From: Ophiostoma sp. CBS 140.51
Taxonomy: Eukaryota; Ascomycota; Sordariomycetes; Ophiostomatales; Ophiostomataceae
Assembly: GCA_029298735.1 (NCBI GenBank)
Contig: JANSLP010000124.1
Coordinates: forward strand, 1 to 64,000
Length of the DNA stretch: 64,000 bases
Reading direction: 5' to 3'
Under the pieces are notes generated by a model. It made no database searches. It saw only the letters and a list, made by a program, of their open reading frames with translations, and was not told the origin of the DNA. Positions 43,040 to 52,105 of the stretch are shown piece by piece. Each line of letters opens with the position of its first letter. Within the stretch, counting starts at the first letter, position 1. The position numbers and the translations under genes are program-made.

Positions 43040-44751
43040 ATGGCAGACGAAGTCGAAAAGACTGCCGATCACACCGCCGTGCAGGTGGAGACTCAAGATG
43101 ACGGCAACCGTCAGACAGCGGCCCTCGCCGAGGCGGGCGCCGGCGGCAAGCTGGACACCACCAACGAGCAGATGGCTCTCGAGGCCACGCTCGCCGAACA
43201 CGACTTGACCACGTGGCAAGCGTTGGTCAAGTACCGCAAGGCCTGTCTGTGGTCGATGCTGGTGTCGCTGTCCATTATCATGCGCGCCTACGATATCGAG
43301 ATTACGGGTAACTTTTTCGCCCTGCCGGCTTTCGCGGAGCATCTCGGCGAGTTTGTCAGCGAGGAGCACGGCTACCAGGTGCCCACGCAGTGGCAGGTGG
43401 CCATGTCCATTGGCCCCATTGTCGGCCAGGTCATTGGTGCCTGGGCGGCGGCCATTCCCATGGACCGCATCGGCCGCAAGAAGACCTTGGCCATTTATTT
43501 GGTTGCCACCTCGGCTCTCGTCTTCATGCAGGTCTTTGCGCCCAACCGTGAGGTCCTGACCGCTAGCATGTACTTGGCCGGTGTCATTTGGGGCGGCTAC
43601 CACGTCATTGCGCCCACCTATGCCTCCGAGGTCCTGCCCCTGCGTTTGCGTGGCATCTTTACCGGCTTCGTCATGCTGTGCTACGTCATGGGCGCACTCA
43701 TCCAGACCGGTGTCACCCGTGGCTTTGTCCACTGGACAAGCGTCTGGGCCTACAAGATCCCCTATGCCATCCAGTGGGTGTGGCCCGTCTTTATTTTGTC
43801 TCTGCTGTACTGGGCCCCGGAGTCGCCCTGGTGGTTGATTCGCCAGAACCGTCTCGACGACGCCAAGACCGCTCTCGATCGCCTCTCAAGCAAGGACTCC
43901 CGCCAAAACAACCTGAATGTCCTCGCCATGATGGTCAAGACGGACGTCTACGAGCGCGAGCTCGAGGTCGGTGTCACCTACAAGGACTGCTTCAAGGGCC
44001 CCAACCTGCGTCGTTTGGAAATCGCCTCGGCCCTCTTTATCATCCAAAACTTTTCGGGTAACGCTGCTGCTTTCGCCGTCTACCTCTTTGAGCAGGTCGG
44101 CTTGGACTCGGAAGACGCTTTCGATATGGGCATTGGTCTGAACGCTGTCGGTTTCGTCGGTACCTGTCTGTCGGTCCTCGTCATGTCCTATCTCGGCCGC
44201 CGTCGCACCTGGCTCATTGGTTTGCTGTACAACATTGCCTGCCTCTGGGTCGTCGCCCTGCTCTGTTTCGCCAAGGACTACAAGACCAACAAGAGCTATG
44301 CCTGGGCCCAGGCCGCAATTCTCGTGACGATGCAGTTTGTCTACTCCATGTCCATTGGCCCCCTCGCCTACATTATCTCCTCCGAAATCCCCTCGACCAA
44401 GCTCCGAGCCAAGACGCTGTCTCTGACGGCCACCTTCAACGGCATGACGTATCTAGTCATCACCATTGCCGGTCCCTACCTGCTGAACCCTGGCTCGGCC
44501 AACGCCGGTGCCAAGATTGATTTCCTGTGGGGTGGCCTCAGCATCTTTTCCTTTATCTGGAGCTACTTCCGTCTGCCAGAGGTGAGTCCCTTCACACTGT
44601 ACCAATTCTTGTTTCGATCTTTCCACTAACAACGTGTGCACAGACTTCCAACCGCACCTACGAGGAACTCGACACGCTCTTCGATCGCCGTGTCCCGGCC
44701 AAGAAGTTCAAGACCTATGTCATTACACCCGAGGAGGAGGAGACTCACTAA
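43040..44751 (+). CDS. MFS sugar porter (alpha-glucoside/hexose permease type)
   Basis: Plasma-membrane proton-sugar symporter of the fungal sugar-porter family. Two exons: 43040-44581 and 44644-44751; intron with GTGAGT donor and TGCACAG acceptor, joining LPE-TSNRTYEELD, the family's PETxxRxxEE(L)D signature. Product 549 residues with 12 predicted spans. Other signatures: DRIGRKKTLAIY, PESPWWLIRQNR, GRRRTWLIG. The start MADEVEK is chosen because upstream in-frame sequence is CT-rich leader. Substrate specificity cannot be read from sequence; the context suggests L-fucose or a fucosylated oligosaccharide. Confidence 0.92.
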
Positions 44752-45203
44752 AGTGTTCTACACGAGCACATTGGCCAAGTCATCGGCGGGAATCTGCTGG
44801 TGGAATAGGCTCACTATGTAGATTAAAATTGGAAATTGGAACAACTCTACAATCAAACTCTTTCTGCCTTGTGCAGTTACATCAAGATATATCTTTCGTA
44901 ATGGTATGCACAGTGATGTTGTGTAGTTCCTTCCTGATGAATTACTCTCCCGTGATATTGAGCATGTTTTTTTCTGGATCGTATTGAGAAGTCCACTTCT
45001 ATCTTTTCTCTAAAATACAAAAAACCGTAAATAAATTTATCAGTTTTAAATAATAGAAAACAAAAGCATAAAACATTATTCGACTTCCTTTTCCGAAGAA
45101 CATTTTGATTTAAGTACGAAAACTAAACAAGATTGTTAAAAATGTTCCTCATTTTCTTTCATGTCTTAATACAAATGCAAACCAATCTACCTTGACGCAC
45201 TGA
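44752..45203. other. Convergent intergenic region
   Basis: 452 bp, AT-rich, between the 3' ends of the sugar porter and the class II aldolase-like gene. No gene seen. Confidence 0.6.
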
Positions 45204-46168
45204 TCACTCCAGAGTGTCCGGCTCCTCGGTGGTAATTTTGTCAAAGTACGGCTGGAAGCCCAGCCACAGCTTGTTAGGGTTACCGCTCTTGCTGTGGGTA
45301 AACTCGGCCTCCTCCTTGTTGATGTAGATGGGCTCCCAGCCGGGCCGCGTGGCCGACGCATTCACAAGCATTTGGGCCTCACAGCACCGGTCCAGACACA
45401 TGAACTTGAAGGCAGCCTCGTCAACGGTACGGCCGCATGTCAGGATGCCATGGTTCTGGAGAATAATGGATGTGCACGTGGGGCCCAGTGCCTGGGCAAT
45501 ACGGGCGCCCTCGTCGGCCGACAGGACTGTCCCGCCGAACCGGTTATACACGGCCAAGTCATTGTAGAACCGCAGGGCATCCTGGTAAACCATTTCAATG
45601 GGCCGTCCAAACGCCGAGTATGCCTTGGAGTTGACCGAGTGGGCGTGGCAGGCCGCGTTGATATCAGGCCGGGCCTTGTGGATTTGAGAGTGGATGGCAA
45701 ACGCGGGACCGTTAATGGGCGACTGGGCACCGCCCGGCTGTACATAGCCGTGCTCGTCGACCAGCACCAGATCCGAGACGCGCATCTGACCAAAGTACTT
45801 GCTCAGCGGGTTGATCCAGAACTGGTCCGGGTTGACAGGGTCACGCAGCGAAATGTGGCCCGAGACACCTTCCTCGAAGCCGCGCTGGGCAAAGAACCGA
45901 AAGGCGGCGGCCAGGTGCTGCTTCTGGTATTCGCGCTGCTCCTCGAGCGTGTCAAAGACGGGCGGTGCGCGGAGCTTGATCTTGCCCTCTGTTTTGTCAG
46001 TGGTGAAGATATACATACGGAAAGGCATGCCGACGTACCCTTATCAGCCAAGAAGTGGACATCGTTCTGGTAGCCGGTGGCGCCCTTGGTGACGAGCTTC
46101 TGCTGGCCAAAAGTTGAGGCTTGGCCTTCTACAGGCGCAGTCTCAGTGGTAGTTGCGGACGGGGCCAT
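45204..46168 (-). CDS. Class II aldolase/adducin-domain protein
   Basis: Two exons: 46168-46039 (MAPSATTTETAP) and 45988-45204; intron with GTACGT donor and AACAG acceptor, joining LADK-EGKIKLRAPP. Product 304 residues. Contains the class II aldolase/adducin fold: GFEEGVSGHISLRDP, zinc ligands in ACHAHSVNSKAYS and QNHGILTCG, and a candidate acidic residue in TVDEAAFKF. Fission-yeast Mug14 is a relative of unknown activity; bacterial relatives include L-fuculose- and L-rhamnulose-phosphate aldolases. In this cluster it is the best candidate for splitting 2-keto-3-deoxy-L-fuconate into pyruvate and L-lactaldehyde, but this is inference. It is divergent from the Ldh_2 gene. Confidence 0.88.
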
Positions 46169-46419
46169 CTTGTGTGTGTGTGTATGGTTGGTGTAGGTGT
46201 GTAGGTGTGTAGGTGTACGTGGAAAAATTGAGAGTGATGTGATTGTGTAATCAGTTGACTTGTTAATGCGTGTTGATATGCACCCATTCATTCAACTTCT
46301 TGGCTCGAATCGTCTGGTTGATTTATACCATGTTGGGATGAACCAGAACGGTCATCAAGAACCCGCCTCTCACCACCTTGTGCATGTCTTGAATGTAGGG
46401 TCATGCCATTATCGTAGGC

Positions 46420-46427
46420 TCCGCGGA
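46420..46427. promoter_or_regulatory. TCCGCGGA palindrome, copy 1
   Basis: Exact 8-bp palindrome in the divergent promoter, about 252 bp from the aldolase start and about 306 bp from the Ldh_2 start. Confidence 0.5.
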
Positions 46428-46514
46428 GAGGCAACGGAGAGCAAATATTAAAATCGGAAGATGTTCCAACCTAGAGTTGGACCAAATGCTTGGTGGATAC
46501 CTGTCCATATTCCC

Positions 46515-46522
46515 TCCGCGGA
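46515..46522. promoter_or_regulatory. TCCGCGGA palindrome, copy 2
   Basis: Second exact copy, 95 bp from the first, both flanked by a C or CT on the 5' side (CTCCGCGGA). Confidence 0.5.
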
Positions 46523-46732
46523 CCTTGACGGAATGAGTTTCTTAGCTGGAAATACTGTGGACGTCTATGGGCAGCAAAGATATTGATAAACAACATGTAC
46601 GTCACTGTACCTTGCATGATGGTGTTGGCTCTCATTTGATAACTGTGGTAATTTTAGCTTAAGTGAATTGTTGACACTTCACATAATATCTTTTCTCTCT
46701 CTCATTTCCATCACTGCACAATATCACCGGCC

Positions 46733-47812
46733 ATGGCCGCCTCAACTATACCGTCCGACAAGGTCTTTCTCGCTGTTGACTCCGTCGAGTCTTTTCTTCT
46801 CTCGGTGACGACTGCTGCTGGTCTCTCCCCTGAGCATGCCCAGATCGTTGCCCGTGCCTTGGTGCTAGCCGACCTTCGAGGTGTCGACACCCACGGCGCC
46901 AACCGCGTCCCGGCCTACCTCGACCGCATCCGTTCGGGAGTTGTGACACCCTCGCCCACGCTCGAGTTTGTCTACAAGACGCCAGTGCTCGCTTCTCTGG
47001 ACGCCCAAAATGGACTGGGTATCGTGGCCGCCACTTTGGCTACCCGCAAGGCCGTCGAGATTGCCTCTACGTTTGGAGTCGGCATCGTCGCCGTCCGCAA
47101 CAGTGGCCATTTTGGCATGGCTGCCACATACTTGTTGGAGGCCATTGGTCAAGGCCACGGCGCCATGGTGTTTACCAATGCTTCCCGGAGCATGCCCGCC
47201 TGGGGCAGCAAAGAGGCACTGTTGGGCACGAGTCCTTTCGCTGTCGGTCTCCCCGGCCGCAACGGGGACCACTGGATCCTGGACATGAGTCCGTCCGTCG
47301 TGGCGCGTGGAAAGATCAGAAAGGCACTGCGTCGTGGTGAAAGCATACCCTCGGGCTGGGCACTGGACGCCGAGGGCCGCAACACCACCGATCCGCAGGC
47401 CGCCATGGGTGGTGTCGTGCTGCCCATTGGCGGTCCCAAGGGTTCCGGGCTGGCCATGATGATGGACATTTTTGGTGGACTACTCACAGGGTCCAACTTT
47501 GCTGGTGGTGTGCACGACCAATATAAAGTGCTGGACAAGCCGCAGGGCGTCGGGCACTGGATCATGGTCTTCAAGCCGGAGGCGTTTTTGGACAGCAAAG
47601 AGGCGTACTACGACAGAATGGCCACGGAGCTGGCCACGGTGCGGGGAAGCCAAAAGGCGGCGGGCGTAGAGCGCATCTACACGCCCGGCGAGATTGAGGC
47701 CACTGTAGAGGCTGCCAACCGGGAACGGGGCGGCATCTACTTTACGGCATCCGAGATTGACGTGCTGAACAAGACCGCCGAGCAGTGGGGGAGCAAAGTG
47801 CGGTTGGGTTGA
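46733..47812 (+). CDS. Ldh_2-family malate/L-lactate-type dehydrogenase
   Basis: 359 residues, single exon, ATG at 46733. Member of the NAD(P)-dependent 2-hydroxyacid dehydrogenase family that includes malate/L-lactate, L-sulfolactate, ureidoglycolate and 2,3-diketo-L-gulonate enzymes. Signature blocks are complete: LADLRGVDTHGANRVPAYL, NSGHFGMAATY, LLGTSPFAVGLPG, ILDMSPSVVARGKI, GWALDAEGRNTTDPQAA and GGPKGSGLAMMMDIFGGLLTG. The exact substrate is not decidable. In the proposed fucose route it could oxidise L-lactate to pyruvate or act on a keto-deoxy sugar acid. Confidence 0.9.
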   Translation: MAASTIPSDKVFLAVDSVESFLLSVTTAAGLSPEHAQIVARALVLADLRGVDTHGANRVPAYLDRIRSGVVTPSPTLEFVYKTPVLASLDAQNGLGIVAATLATRKAVEIASTFGVGIVAVRNSGHFGMAATYLLEAIGQGHGAMVFTNASRSMPAWGSKEALLGTSPFAVGLPGRNGDHWILDMSPSVVARGKIRKALRRGESIPSGWALDAEGRNTTDPQAAMGGVVLPIGGPKGSGLAMMMDIFGGLLTGSNFAGGVHDQYKVLDKPQGVGHWIMVFKPEAFLDSKEAYYDRMATELATVRGSQKAAGVERIYTPGEIEATVEAANRERGGIYFTASEIDVLNKTAEQWGSKVRLG

Positions 47813-48037
47813 TCTGGAAAAGGATACTCAAAGTGTTACAATAGATTCATAGACAAAATTCAACTTTAATTCAAAATCATTGACGGCAAAACCAAGGAGA
47901 GCAAATGCGAGAGTAAGAAGACGACCCTCTGAGGGCTTCCTGGGTTTGCGACTTACACAAAATGTCTCCACTATCTCCACGATCATTTTACACACTTTTC
48001 CCCTCACCTAAGTCGGTGCCAGTAGTCTACTCTGAGG

Positions 48038-48045
48038 TCCGCGGA
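48038..48045. promoter_or_regulatory. TCCGCGGA palindrome
   Basis: Exact copy about 230 bp upstream of the isocitrate dehydrogenase ATG. Confidence 0.5.
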
Positions 48046-48057
48046 GCTCAAAAGAAG

Positions 48058-48065
48058 ACCGCGGA
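48058..48065. promoter_or_regulatory. TCCGCGGA-like site (ACCGCGGA)
   Basis: Seven of eight bases match; 20 bp centre to centre from the exact copy, about two helical turns, so both could be bound on the same DNA face. Confidence 0.4.
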
Positions 48066-48274
48066 CCTGCGTCATCGCGGGGTGTTGTCTCCCGCAGTGT
48101 CTTTCCGTCGACGATGACTCTTCGTGGTCGTGCCACGGATACTGCTTAAATATTCTGTACTTGTCTGTACATTTTGTTGATGGACGCTACAACCAAAACA
48201 ATCCAACCCCTTGCCTCAACGTCATCCTTACGTCATTACTTGTCTCTCACACAATCCTCCCCGTCAACATCATC

Positions 48275-49516
48275 ATGGCCGACTCTCAAAAGATCCGCGT
48301 GGCCAATCCAGTGGTCGAGCTCGACGGCGATGAAATGACGCGTGTGCTCTGGAAGACCATCAAGGATACGCTGATTCTGCCCTACCTCGACATTGACATC
48401 AAGTACTACGACCTCGGCCTGCCCAACCGCGACGCCACCGAGAACCAGGTCACCATCGAGGCCGCCGAGGCCATCAAAAAGTACAATGTCGGCGTCAAGT
48501 GTGCCACGATCACCCCCGACGAGGCACGCCAGGCCGAGTTTGGCCTCAAGCAAATGTGGCCGTCGCCCAACGTGGCCCTGCGGTCGACCCTAGGCGGCAC
48601 CATTTTTCGGGAGCCCATTGTGATCCCGCGGATCCCGCGTCTGGTCCCGCGCTGGAAACAGCCGATTGTCATTGGCCGGCACGCGTTTGGCGACAAGTAC
48701 CGGGCGACGCAGCGCCGGATGGACGGACCGGGCAAGCTGGAGCTCGTGTTTACACCGACGGGCGGCGATCCGGAAAGCGTCGAGGTCTTTGAGTACCCCG
48801 AGGGCGGCGGTGTCGGTCTGGCGCAGTTCAACACAACAAAGTCTATCACGGATTTTGCGCACTCGTGCTTTGCCTATGCCCTGCAGCGCCAGCTGCCGCT
48901 CTACTTTAGCACCAAAAACACCGTCCTCAAAGTGTACGACGGGCACTTCAAGACCATCTTCCAGCAGCTGTATGATTCGCAGTACAAGGCACAGTTTGCC
49001 GCCGCCGGCATCACCTACGAGCACCGTCTGATCGATGACATGGTGGCGTACATGATTAAGAGCGAGGGCGGCTTTGTTCTTGCCCTGAAAAACTATGATG
49101 GCGACGTGCAGTCCGACATTGTCGCCCAAGGCTATGGTTCTCTGGGGCTGATGACATCTTTTCTGATTACGCCGGACGGCAAGACGATGCAAACAGAGGC
49201 CGCCCACGGCACCGTCACCAAGCACTTTCGTGCCCACCAGCAAGGCAAGGAGACGTCAACGAACCCCATTGCCAGCATCTTTGCCTGGACGCGTGCACTG
49301 ATTAAGCGCGGCGAGCTGGATGGCACGCCGGATGTGGTGGCCTTTGCCCAGGCCGTGGAGAAGGCGTGCATCGAGACTGTGGACATTGACGGTGTCATGA
49401 CGCAGGACTTGGCCGCAGCGTGTGACTTGACGGACCGCTCGGCCTGGGTCACTACTACGGAGTACATCCAGGCCGCGGATAAACGGTTGAAGATGATTCT
49501 GGCTGCTGCGAAGTAG
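48275..49516 (+). CDS. NADP-dependent isocitrate dehydrogenase, divergent cytosolic paralogue
   Basis: Oxidative decarboxylation of isocitrate to 2-oxoglutarate with NADPH. 413 residues, intronless, from MADSQKIRVANPVVELDGDEMTR. No mitochondrial presequence follows the chosen start; an in-frame ATG at 48161 would add 38 residues that do not look like one. No C-terminal peroxisomal tripeptide. Catalytic landmarks are kept: KCATITPDE, TIFREP, GRHAFGDKYRAT (Arg132 equivalent), EHRLIDDMV, NYDGDVQSD, AAHGTVT. The substrate loop normally SPNGTIR reads SPNVALR, the preceding Lys is Pro, and ICKNIPRLVxGW reads VIPRIPRLVPRW. So it is a diverged copy, likely not the main housekeeping enzyme. Confidence 0.9.
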   Translation: MADSQKIRVANPVVELDGDEMTRVLWKTIKDTLILPYLDIDIKYYDLGLPNRDATENQVTIEAAEAIKKYNVGVKCATITPDEARQAEFGLKQMWPSPNVALRSTLGGTIFREPIVIPRIPRLVPRWKQPIVIGRHAFGDKYRATQRRMDGPGKLELVFTPTGGDPESVEVFEYPEGGGVGLAQFNTTKSITDFAHSCFAYALQRQLPLYFSTKNTVLKVYDGHFKTIFQQLYDSQYKAQFAAAGITYEHRLIDDMVAYMIKSEGGFVLALKNYDGDVQSDIVAQGYGSLGLMTSFLITPDGKTMQTEAAHGTVTKHFRAHQQGKETSTNPIASIFAWTRALIKRGELDGTPDVVAFAQAVEKACIETVDIDGVMTQDLAAACDLTDRSAWVTTTEYIQAADKRLKMILAAAK

Positions 49517-50026
49517 GAGGAAGGAAACCAAAAATATGAAAAGATGATAGTTATTGGAAATTGTAATTAAGGAAGATAAATAATAGAAAATAGACTTCAC
49601 ATAGATATCAACCGTTGTTTAGTGCCGTCTCATCATGCTTTGCACTGTCTCGTCGGTAGTTGAATGAATCTGTGTAAATGGACCTTTACGAGAGAAACTC
49701 GTTAATACAGTAGACTGTGGTGATTTTTCTTCAGAAAAAAGAAGTTGAACATTATATAAAAAACAGTAAATTGTTGTGATCTTTGTGTACATGTATCCTT
49801 ACGTGATTTCAGAAACATGGGTACAAAAAGAGTGTGAGACACAGATGGTCAAATGTGTAATTATCTCGATTATTTGACCAGCGGCGAGCTACTGCTTAAA
49901 TGACTAAACTGCAGTTGTCTGGCTACCAGACATCCCCTCTGCGTCCACCATACTTGGGCCTTCCGTGGTCTTTTTCCTTCACCTCCGCGCCCACGCCCAT
50001 GTTTCTCGATACCATTACACCACGGC
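49517..50026. other. Convergent intergenic region
   Basis: 510 bp, AT-rich to 49900, between the 3' ends of the isocitrate dehydrogenase and a DAL5-type permease. No gene seen. Confidence 0.6.
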
Positions 50027-51555
50027 CTAATAAGCATACCGCAGCCCATTCTGCCAGCCCATTTTCTTGTTGGTGCTCACCAGCCAGAACCGCAGGGCCC
50101 AGGCCGACAAGATCATGGCCGCCGAAAATGCAGCACTGCTGGCCATGCCAATCTTGTAGTAGGGGCCGTTGCTGGCTGGGTAGAGGTAGGACGTGTACAC
50201 GTAGGACAGGTTAGCGAAAGTATTGACAATGGCCAGCGAGACAGCCTTTTTCTCGGCCGTCTGGCCCAGTGTAGCGGCGATCCAGCCAATAACCAGCGAG
50301 TTGACGGCATAAGTGCCGCTGGCAAACAAGAAGGTAGCAAAGTAGCGGGCGCCGTGGTTGAGGGTGGTGCACGAGATAATGAAGCCGACCATGGCGACGC
50401 CCATGGTGGCGGTAATGTGCCAGGTGCGCTCGTTGAACTTGCCGGACGAGATGCCGACCATCCAGGTAATGACACCGGCGACAATATACGGCGGGGCAGT
50501 CAGCACCAGCGTAATAATGGAGCTCTGGCCCAAAGCGGACAGGACAGTGGGGAAAAAGTTGCTGAAACTGGTCGACGACAAGTGCATGTTTTGCATAAAC
50601 ACAAACAGGTACAGCCGTGGGTCGCGCACGGCCTGCAGGAGCCCCGACCAGACGCCCGTCTTGGTCTCCATGCCGACCGTGTCGCGGTTGATGCGGTCGA
50701 CGACCATTTGGCGCTCTTCGGGTGTCAACCAGCGGGTCTCCATGGGGGAGTTTGGCAGCAAAAACACAGATATGAGAGCAATCGTGAACGTCACAACACC
50801 CTCAATGATAAACAGCCAGCGCCAGCCCTGGATACCGTGGGCACCGTCGAGCGTGGCAAACGTGGCGGCAGCAATCAGTCCCGAAAAGGCCGTGGCGAAA
50901 ATGTTGCCCGAGTAGAGAATAGAAATGCGGAGCGCAAGTTCTTTGCGGGTGTAGAAGCGGGATAGCAGATACAGGGCACCAGGATAAAAGGGTGCCTCGG
51001 TGAAACCAAGGAAGAAGCGCACGAGCAGCAGGCCCTTGTAGTTGTGGACGAGTGCCGTGCACGCGGAGTTGACGGCCCACACGGCCATCCAGCCGCCCAT
51101 GTAGATGGCAGGCCGGATGTTGGCCGACGAGATGAACATGTTGGACGGGACCTGGGCGATGATGTATCTGTCTGTCAGTAATGGACATATACATCAATGA
51201 GAGTTCAATAAGAGTGAGCCTACCCCACGAAGAGAATGGAGATACAGGTGTTGTACTGCGTGCCCTTGAGTCCGAGGTCGGTCTTGATGCCGTTGAGGAC
51301 GGCATTGGCGACGGCGTTGCGGTCGAGATAGTTCATAAAATACATGCACCACAAAGTCGGCATGACACGAAAGTCAATCTTGCGCACGAGGGCAATCTCA
51401 CGAGGGTCCGTCTTGGACACAGCACCCGAGTAGTCGGCCGTCGGGTCGACAAAGTCCTTGACATCCTTGCTGTCCTGAGCTTCCTCGGTCATTTCAATCT
51501 GGAGCCCTTCAGGCTTGACATCCTGGGCCAGATATGAAGTGGGCTCGGTGGTCAT
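50027..51555 (-). CDS. MFS permease, DAL5/anion:cation symporter family
   Basis: Twelve-span transporter of the allantoate/nicotinate/organic-anion type. Two exons: 51555-51224 and 51167-50027; intron with GTAGGC donor and GACAG acceptor, joining ILFVG-YIIAQVPSN, the conserved second span. Product 490 residues. Signatures: MNYLDRNAVANA, FFLGFTEAPFYPGALYLLSRFY, LPNSPMETRWLTPEER. Its promoter carries TCCGCGGA elements like those of the aldolase, Ldh_2 and isocitrate dehydrogenase genes, so it may be co-regulated and move an organic acid (for example a sugar acid, lactate or sulfonate). Substrate not known. Confidence 0.92.
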
Positions 51556-51926
51556 GTTGGTGGGTGAGAAGAGAAAATGGAAAATTGAGATGAACGTGAA
51601 ATTTAGTTAAATAAAAAGGGAAAGAGAGGGGATATCAGGCTGACTCGGCCATGTCTTCAATATTGCATTCCATCCACTGGGTACCCGTCGATTTATATCA
51701 TGTTTGCCTGCATTGGATATAATAATGCGGGATGTGTGTTGACAGGTGTGTGAAGGTCGTAAACGTCTGTTCGTTGACATGAATCCGGGGAGAGGCGCGC
51801 GGGGTGCCGGGGTAAAGCCGGGGTAGGAAAACCTTGTCTTTTGCCAAGCACGTTGTATCTAAATTGGCGTAGTGGCCGTGGAGTTGACGGAGCTGCTAAC
51901 GGACTTGTCACAGAGCCAAAATGGTG

Positions 51927-51934
51927 CCCGCGGA
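51927..51934. promoter_or_regulatory. TCCGCGGA-like site (CCCGCGGA)
   Basis: Seven of eight bases match; 48 bp from the exact copy in the same promoter. Confidence 0.35.
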
Positions 51935-51974
51935 TACACGACTCCTAGTCTGTTTTTAGGGTCCGCACCGAGAC

Positions 51975-51982
51975 TCCGCGGA
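51975..51982. promoter_or_regulatory. TCCGCGGA palindrome
   Basis: Exact copy about 420 bp upstream of the DAL5-type permease start, with the same flanking C (CTCCGCGGA). Confidence 0.5.
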
Positions 51983-52105
51983 CTTGGAGAACAGACGGAC
52001 TGCAGTTTGGAAATGGAAAATAAACTCAAGGAACATTCAATTCTTTCATCTAGATATCTTCTGCTTGCCCATTATTTCGTCCACCTCTTGATTTTGTGTA
52101 TTTCC

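Larger units (their letters stand above)
46169..46732. other. Divergent promoter: class II aldolase / Ldh_2 gene
   Basis: 564 bp shared promoter holding two exact TCCGCGGA palindromes (separate entries). GT-rich stretch at 46170-46220 in the aldolase leader. Confidence 0.6.
47813..48274. other. Promoter of the NADP-isocitrate dehydrogenase gene
   Basis: 462 bp after Ldh_2 on the same strand, with one exact TCCGCGGA and one 7/8 match within 30 bp. Confidence 0.55.
51556..52105. other. Promoter of the DAL5-type permease
   Basis: 550 bp upstream of the first permease and downstream of the second (both minus). Contains one exact TCCGCGGA and one near match. Confidence 0.55.

Noticed and set aside
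48161..48274. In-frame N-terminal extension of the isocitrate dehydrogenase as mitochondrial presequence
   Set aside because: Contains acidic residues early and few arginines, and the second Met has family-like sequence right after it.
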